A program made the translations under genes and the position numbers. DNA of 64,000 bases from positions 124,001 through 188,000 of the forward strand of contig NZ_JAEHOI010000005.1 in the NCBI RefSeq assembly GCF_016522535.1, read 5' to 3'. How positions within the stretch are numbered: the stretch's first letter is position 1; each line of letters starts with the position of its first letter. Below the pieces are notes generated by a model. It had not been told where the DNA came from and searched no databases. It saw only the letters and a list, made by a program, of their open reading frames with translations. The DNA is from Leucobacter edaphi. GTDB taxonomy: Bacteria; Actinomycetota; Actinomycetes; Actinomycetales; Microbacteriaceae. This document shows, piece by piece, positions 59,352-64,000 of this stretch.

Positions 59352-59425
59352 GTTGGCGGGGAGGCCCGGCCGACACGGCGCCACGGTGGCGGGCCGCCGC
59401 CACGGCCCGCGGGTCTTGCGAGAGG

Positions 59426-59968
59426 TCAGCAGTCCCGGGTGCACCCCTCGGGGCAGCCCCCCGCGAAGCCGGGATCGCGGCGCGGCGGCCGCGCCTCACC
59501 GCCGGCGCACCCGGGCCAGCGCTTCTCGAGGCGTCGCTGCAGCTTGGCCCAGTAGCTCTGCATGACCGAACTCGTGCGCGCGCCCATCCAGAGTTCGATG
59601 TGGCGCACCGAGTCGGCGTCCGCCCACATCCATTCGTCGAACCAGGCCTCCACCGCGCCCGCCAGCGCCTCGCCGCGGCGGCGCCCGATGCCGGGACGGG
59701 GGCTCGCCTCGCGCTTCTCGCGGCACAGCCAGGTGACCGACACGTGCGCGGGAACCTCGAGCGGCTCGATCTGCATTTCCGCGAACACCTCGATGAACAC
59801 CTGACCGTACGCCTCACGGGGAAGTGCAGCAAGCCAGTCGCGGAGCGCGGGAAGGTCGGTGACGTCCCCCGCGGCGATGGCGCACTCAAGCCCATCGGGG
59901 TCGACGACGGCGATCACCTCTGGGGTGCGGCCGAAGTCGGGGTGCTCTGGGGGATTGGTCTCGCTCAC
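59426..59968 (-). CDS. SIP-domain protein (siderophore-interacting protein C-terminal-like)
   Basis: A 180-residue protein. AIAAGDVTDLPALRDWLAALPREAYGQVFIEVF, VSVTWLCREKR and DADSVRHIELWMGARTSSVMQSYWAKL resemble the NAD(P)H-binding half of siderophore-interacting ferric reductases; the FAD-binding half is missing. The last 30 residues are Cys-rich (four Cys). It may take part in iron release from siderophores with another protein. The GTG at 59968 lies 7 nt after a TAAGAT box, and the box overlaps an iron-box-like sequence. An ATG at 59977 would lie inside the promoter. Confidence 0.78.
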   Translation of the reverse strand: MSETNPPEHPDFGRTPEVIAVVDPDGLECAIAAGDVTDLPALRDWLAALPREAYGQVFIEVFAEMQIEPLEVPAHVSVTWLCREKREASPRPGIGRRRGEALAGAVEAWFDEWMWADADSVRHIELWMGARTSSVMQSYWAKLQRRLEKRWPGCAGGEARPPRRDPGFAGGCPEGCTRDC

Positions 59969-59975
59969 GTCCATC

Positions 59976-59997
59976 ATCTTAGGGCATCCTAACTTTG
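59976..59997 (-). promoter_or_regulatory. leaderless promoter overlapped by a DtxR/IdeR-type iron box candidate
   Basis: TAAGAT (minus, 59981-59976) is the -10 of the SIP gene. It overlaps TTAGG-GCAT-CCTAA at 59979-59992 (plus strand), a palindrome whose 19-nt context to 59997 matches the IdeR/DtxR consensus (TTAGGTTAGGCTAACCTAA) at 12 positions. Iron-loaded regulator bound here would block the promoter, which suits an iron-uptake gene. Confidence 0.55.
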
Positions 59998-60186
59998 ATC
60001 GGGTGAACTCCCGGGAGATGGTCAGGCGGACATATTTCCCAGTTCATGACACTGGATTCCGCTGCGGTATCCGCCCCGACGTAGGATCGATCGGCAAGGG
60101 CCGCCACGAGCCCGCAACCATAGGCGTCCGCGCGCTCGGCGCGGATCGCCCTCGGCACGATGAAGTAGTTGAGAGGGACCGCTGCA

Positions 60187-63057
60187 ATGACGAGGACCGA
60201 CCCGGCCGTGACAGAGGAACTCGCGAGCGGGGGCAGCGCAGCGCGGATCACCCGGGCGTCGCTGCACGCCGGACCCTCGCACGGGACCCCGAGCGGCACC
60301 GCTGACCGACCGATCACGCGCGGCGCAGCGACGCTCGAGCGCGATCCCGGCATGCCGTCGAGCACCTGGCGGCTCCGCAGCGACGCCTGGGAGTATCTCC
60401 GCTACTCGGTCAAGCGCCTCGCCCTCGGCGGCGACTCCGGCGAGGAAGCAGAGGCGCTGCTCGCCGCCGACGGCGAGATCCAGCGCAGCCTGCGCGCCCT
60501 CGAGACGATCGAGATGTACTGGGCGGGCTACGGCCAGCGCTACGTGCGCACGGTGGGCGAACTGCTCGAGGCGGGCGACTACCGTGGCGCGCTCGACCGC
60601 ATCGGGCGCGTGGTCAATCGCCTCCGCGGCACGACCGTCCCCGAGGAGCCGCGCGACGAGTTCACGGAGGAACAGGATCGGCTCGAGCTCGCCACGGAGG
60701 CGGATCCGCGCCCCCGCTTCGAGGTGCTCGTCGTCGACGAGACCGAGCTCGCCGATCGGGATGAGCTGCGCCAGGAAGTGCTGAAGATGCGCTCCCCCGC
60801 CGACTCCTTCATCTACGAGTACGTGGTGGTTCCGTCGGCCGACGACGCGGTCGCCGCCGTGCTCACGAACCCGAACATCCTCGCGGTCGTGGTGCGTCCC
60901 GGCTTCAGCGACCGCACGCGGCAGAAGCTGAGCCGCGACCTGCTCGAGACGATCGAGCTCGCGCGATCCGAGGTGGCGCCCGGCCGGGCGCCGGCGCGCT
61001 CCTCGCTCGCATCGGTGCAGCGGGTGCTCGGGCTCGCGGAGACGCTCGCCGCTGTGCGACCGGAACTCGATCTGTATCTCATGGCGGGCGCCCACATCGA
61101 GGATCTCGCCGGCGCACTGACCAGGCGATTCCGTCGGGTATTCCGGCGCGAGGATCAGCTCGAACTGCATCTCTCGCTGCTGCGCCGCGTCTCGCACCTG
61201 TACGACACGCCCTTCTTCTCCGCGATCCAGGATCACGCGCGGCGGCCCGTCGGCGTCTTCCACGCGCTGCCGGTCGCGCGCGGCGGCTCCGTGGTGACGT
61301 CGAAGTGGATCAAGGACCTCGCCGACTTCTACGGCCTCAACCTGCTGCTCGCGGAGACGAGCGCGACCTCCGGCGGCCTCGATTCGCTGCTCGCGCCGGT
61401 GCGCACGCTGAAGAAGGCGCAGGAGCTCGCGGCCCGCGCCTACGGGGCGAAGCACACGTTCTTCGTGACGAACGGCACGTCGACGGCGAACAAGATCGTG
61501 CACCAGGCGCTCATGGCGCCGAACGAGATCGTGCTCGTCGACCGCAACTGCCACAAGTCGCACCACCACGCGGTCATGCTGACGGGCGCCCGCCCCGCCT
61601 ACCTCGAGGCCTACCCCCTCGACGAGTTCGCCTTCTACGGCGCGGTCCCGCTCAGCCGGATCAAGCAGCTCCTGCTCGACTACCGCGCCGCCGGACGCCT
61701 CGACGAGGTCCGCATGATCACCCTCACGAACTGCACGTTCGACGGGATCGTCTACGATCCCGAGCGGGTCATGGCCGAGTGCCTCGCGATCAAGCCCGAT
61801 CTCGTCTTCCTCTGGGACGAGGCCTGGTTCGCCTTCGGGGCGTTCCACCCGGTGACCCGCCGTCGCACGGCCATGGCATCGGCGAAGCGCCTGGAGGAAC
61901 GGCTCGCCACCGCCGCGCACGCCGCCGCCTACCGCGCCCAGCAGGAGCGCCTCTTCCCGGCCGATGGCGCACCGGCGCCCGACGAGGTCTGGCTCGAGGA
62001 ACGCCTGCTCCCGGCACCGTCCGCACGGATCCGCGTGTACGCGACCCAGTCGACGCACAAGACCCTCACCGCGCTCCGACAGGGATCCATGATCCACGTC
62101 TACGACCAGGACTGGAAGCGCGAGGCCGAGGAACCGTTCCACGAGGCGTACATGACGCACACCTCGACGTCGCCGAACTACCAGATCCTGTCCTCGCTCG
62201 ACATCGGCCGCCGCCAGGTGGAGCTCGAGGGCTACGACCTCGTGCAGCAGCAGCTCGATCTGGCGACGAGCCTCGCCCAGGCGATCTCGCGGCATCCCCT
62301 GCTCCGGCGCACATTCCGCGTGCTCAGCGCGCACGACCTCATCCCCGAGGAGCACCGCGGGACCGGCCGCCCGATGCCGCTGCGCGACGGCCTCGCCGAG
62401 ATGTGGCGGGCCTGGGCCAGCGACGAGTTCGTGATCGATCCCTCGCGGATCACGATCGAGATCAGCCGGACGGGCGTCGACGGCGACACGTTCAAGCACG
62501 AGCATCTCATGGACCGCTACGGCATCCAGGTCAACAAGACGAGCCGCAACACGGTCCTGTTCATGACGAATATCGGCACCTCTCGAAGCGCGATCGCGTA
62601 CCTCATCGAGGTGCTCGTGAAGCTCGCCGAGCGGTTCGAGGAGGAGCAGGCGCAGCGGGATCCCGACATCCCCCTGCCCGATCCCGCCGACATGCCGCCG
62701 CTTCCCGACTTCAGCGCGTTCTCACCGGAGTTCACGACCGACGGCGTCCGACCGGACGGCGACATGCGGGCGGCGTTCTTCCGCGGCCAGCGCCGAACGG
62801 CGGTCGAGCACGTGCGGCCCGAGGAACTGCGCGCGCGGGTCGACGCCGGCGAACTCCCCGTCTCCGCGGGCTTCGTGACGCCGTACCCGCCGGGCTTCCC
62901 CGTGCTCGTCCCCGGCCAGGTCATCACGGCAGAGGTGCTCGACTTCATGGCGGTGCTCGACACCCGGGAGATTCACGGTTACGACCCGCAGCGGGGGTAC
63001 CGGATCCTGCGCTCCTCGGCGCGGGACGCCGCCGCGGATCGTACACTCGAGGCATGA
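60187..63057 (+). CDS. large PLP-dependent Orn/Lys/Arg decarboxylase family protein
   Basis: A 956-residue fold-type I enzyme. An N-terminal extension and a receiver-like wing (about 60-330) precede the PLP core, which has FVTNGTSTANKIVHQ, NCHKSHHHAVMLTGA, LTNCTFDGIVYD, LWDEAWFAFG and YATQSTHKTLTALRQGSMIH with the Schiff-base Lys. The C-terminal domain has GFVTPYPPGFPVLVPGQ, conserved in this decarboxylase family. The substrate amino acid is not certain. GAGAGG lies 9-10 nt before the ATG at 60187. It is coupled by an ATGA overlap to purine nucleoside phosphorylase, which suggests no obvious shared pathway. Confidence 0.87.
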   Translation: MTRTDPAVTEELASGGSAARITRASLHAGPSHGTPSGTADRPITRGAATLERDPGMPSSTWRLRSDAWEYLRYSVKRLALGGDSGEEAEALLAADGEIQRSLRALETIEMYWAGYGQRYVRTVGELLEAGDYRGALDRIGRVVNRLRGTTVPEEPRDEFTEEQDRLELATEADPRPRFEVLVVDETELADRDELRQEVLKMRSPADSFIYEYVVVPSADDAVAAVLTNPNILAVVVRPGFSDRTRQKLSRDLLETIELARSEVAPGRAPARSSLASVQRVLGLAETLAAVRPELDLYLMAGAHIEDLAGALTRRFRRVFRREDQLELHLSLLRRVSHLYDTPFFSAIQDHARRPVGVFHALPVARGGSVVTSKWIKDLADFYGLNLLLAETSATSGGLDSLLAPVRTLKKAQELAARAYGAKHTFFVTNGTSTANKIVHQALMAPNEIVLVDRNCHKSHHHAVMLTGARPAYLEAYPLDEFAFYGAVPLSRIKQLLLDYRAAGRLDEVRMITLTNCTFDGIVYDPERVMAECLAIKPDLVFLWDEAWFAFGAFHPVTRRRTAMASAKRLEERLATAAHAAAYRAQQERLFPADGAPAPDEVWLEERLLPAPSARIRVYATQSTHKTLTALRQGSMIHVYDQDWKREAEEPFHEAYMTHTSTSPNYQILSSLDIGRRQVELEGYDLVQQQLDLATSLAQAISRHPLLRRTFRVLSAHDLIPEEHRGTGRPMPLRDGLAEMWRAWASDEFVIDPSRITIEISRTGVDGDTFKHEHLMDRYGIQVNKTSRNTVLFMTNIGTSRSAIAYLIEVLVKLAERFEEEQAQRDPDIPLPDPADMPPLPDFSAFSPEFTTDGVRPDGDMRAAFFRGQRRTAVEHVRPEELRARVDAGELPVSAGFVTPYPPGFPVLVPGQVITAEVLDFMAVLDTREIHGYDPQRGYRILRSSARDAAADRTLEA
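63042..63047 (+). promoter_or_regulatory. leaderless -10 box inside the decarboxylase gene (TACACT)
   Basis: TACACT, 6 nt, then the ATG of the phosphorylase at 63054. It would let the phosphorylase be transcribed independently although the two genes overlap. Confidence 0.5.
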
Positions 63058-63881
63058 GCAACGACTTCGACTCCGCCGTGCCGGACGCCTCCCCCGCCGA
63101 GCTCGCGACTGCTGCAGCGGCAGCGATCGCGCGCCTGACCGGGGTTGAATCCCACGACATCGGTCTCACCCTCGGGAGCGGCTGGGGCAAGGCCGCTGAC
63201 GTGATCGGCGAGACCGTCGCCGTCGTCGACGCCGCCGAGGTTCCCGGGTTCCACGCCTCCGGCGTTCCCGGCCACTCGGGCACGCTCCGGTCCATCCGCC
63301 TCGCGAACGGCAAGCACGTGCTCGTGATCGGCGCACGCACCCACTTCTACGAGGGCCGCGGCGTCCGCGCGACCGTGCACGGCGTGCGCACCGCCGCGGC
63401 GGCGGGGGCGAAGATCATGGTCCTCACCAACGGGGCGGGCGGCGTCGATCCCGCGTTCGGCGCCGGCGAGGCGGTGCTGATCTCGGATCACCTGAACCTC
63501 ACCGCGGCCTCGCCGATCGAGGGCGCGAACTTCGTCGACCTCACCGACCTCTATGCCTCGCGGCTGCGCGACATCGCCCGCGCCGAGGAGCCGGCCCTGC
63601 AGGAGGGCGTCTACGTGCAGCTCCCGGGACCGCACTACGAAACCCCCGCTGAGGTGCGGTATCTGCGCACGATCGGCGGTCAGATCGTGGGCATGTCGAC
63701 CGCGCTCGAGGCGATCGCCGCGCGCCAGGCTGGCATGGAGATCCTGGGGCTCTCGCTCATCACGAACCCCGCAGCCGGTCTCGGCGAGGAGCCGCTCAGC
63801 CACGCCGAGGTCATCGAGGCCGGGCGCGAGGCCGAGCCGCGGCTCGCGGCGCTCCTCACCCGGATCGTCGGGAAGCTCTGA
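63054..63881 (+). CDS. purine-nucleoside phosphorylase
   Basis: A 275-residue trimeric-type PNP (PunA group). It has [10 protein letters not shown] for phosphate, [56 protein letters not shown] with the purine site, and SLITNPAAG. It cleaves purine nucleosides with phosphate to base and ribose 1-phosphate for salvage. The ATG overlaps the decarboxylase stop by 4 nt and a leaderless promoter is also present. A histidine phosphatase gene follows by 13 nt. Confidence 0.93.
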   Translation: MSNDFDSAVPDASPAELATAAAAAIARLTGVESHDIGLTLGSGWGKAADVIGETVAVVDAAEVPGFHASGVPGHSGTLRSIRLANGKHVLVIGARTHFYEGRGVRATVHGVRTAAAAGAKIMVLTNGAGGVDPAFGAGEAVLISDHLNLTAASPIEGANFVDLTDLYASRLRDIARAEEPALQEGVYVQLPGPHYETPAEVRYLRTIGGQIVGMSTALEAIAARQAGMEILGLSLITNPAAGLGEEPLSHAEVIEAGREAEPRLAALLTRIVGKL

Positions 63882-63894
63882 ACGGGGCCGAGGC

Positions 63895-64000
63895 ATGCAC
63901 GAACTCATCCTGGTCCGCCACGCGAAGTCCGACTGGGGCGACCCCGGGATCGCGGACCACGACCGGCCGCTGAACGCGCGCGGGCTGCGCGACGCGCCCG
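63895..64000 (+). CDS. SixA-like histidine phosphatase family protein (3' partial)
   Basis: The window ends after 35 codons. The visible part begins [15 protein letters not shown], with the RHAKS motif containing the catalytic His of the SixA/phosphoglycerate mutase-like family, and then [13 protein letters not shown], the typical second motif. It lies 13 nt after the phosphorylase stop and is probably co-transcribed. Confidence 0.8.
   Translation, partial: MHELILVRHAKSDWGDPGIADHDRPLNARGLRDAP

Noticed and set aside
60022-62505. 827-codon antisense frame over the decarboxylase gene
   Set aside because: The sense strand carries a complete PLP enzyme with all motifs; the antisense product has no recognisable fold.
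1-64000. CRISPR arrays, rRNA genes, prophage or insertion sequences
   Set aside because: No regularly spaced repeat-spacer pattern, no rRNA-like stretch, and no integrase, transposase or phage structural gene could be recognised.

Overview
This 64 kb window comes from the chromosome of a high-GC Gram-positive actinobacterium, most likely a member of the Microbacteriaceae (Leucobacter-like by gene content; inference). Evidence is the strong GC bias, GTG and ATGA/GTGA start overlaps, NusG with a long acidic N-terminal extension, the tRNA-Trp/secE/nusG/rplK/rplA block, and many promoters of the leaderless TANNNT-N6/7-RTG kind. I see no rRNA, CRISPR array, prophage or insertion sequence.

Layout. 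1-11.3 kb is a cell-wall glycopolymer cluster: a CDP-glycerol glycerophosphotransferase/glycosyltransferase fusion, several GT2 enzymes, a polytopic GT-C-like protein, an LCP ligase, galE and another glycosyltransferase. 11.4-14.3 kb holds an MFS transporter and purE/purK. 14.5-17.5 kb encodes a sortase-type surface protein with four near-identical repeats and an N-terminal half of foreign-looking composition. 17.8-20.4 kb is a drug-exporter/MarR operon behind a textbook promoter covered by two palindromes, followed by a HutC-type GntR regulator.

21.3-37.9 kb is the most interesting block: a long minus-strand operon with pervasive 4-nt overlaps. It encodes a membrane Ser/Thr kinase with no external sensor, a 2045-residue beta-propeller/Ig/FN3 surface protein, a MoxR ATPase, a DUF58 protein, a transglutaminase-fold membrane protein that has lost its catalytic Cys and His, a PP2C phosphatase, a small membrane protein with four Asp-Ala-Thr-Arg repeats, and an FHA protein. 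I read it as a self-contained phosphothreonine signalling system at the envelope.

38.0-42.1 kb is housekeeping (rplA, rplK, nusG, secE, tRNA-Trp, an aminotransferase). 42.6-45.0 kb is a flavin monooxygenase/MarR/FMN reductase operon. 45.2-48.9 kb has a YiaA-like protein, a DyP peroxidase and an MFS/MarR pair. 49.0-54.0 kb is a catabolic cluster (class III aminotransferase, MmsA, divergent PucR), probably for beta-alanine or a related amine. 54-64 kb holds maf, a TrmA-type RNA methyltransferase, small membrane and lipoprotein genes, a flavoprotein that lacks the family's redox cysteines, an iron-regulated SIP-domain gene, a large PLP decarboxylase coupled to purine nucleoside phosphorylase, and the start of a SixA-like phosphatase.

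All functional calls rest on reading motifs and family resemblance by eye; no database search was run.
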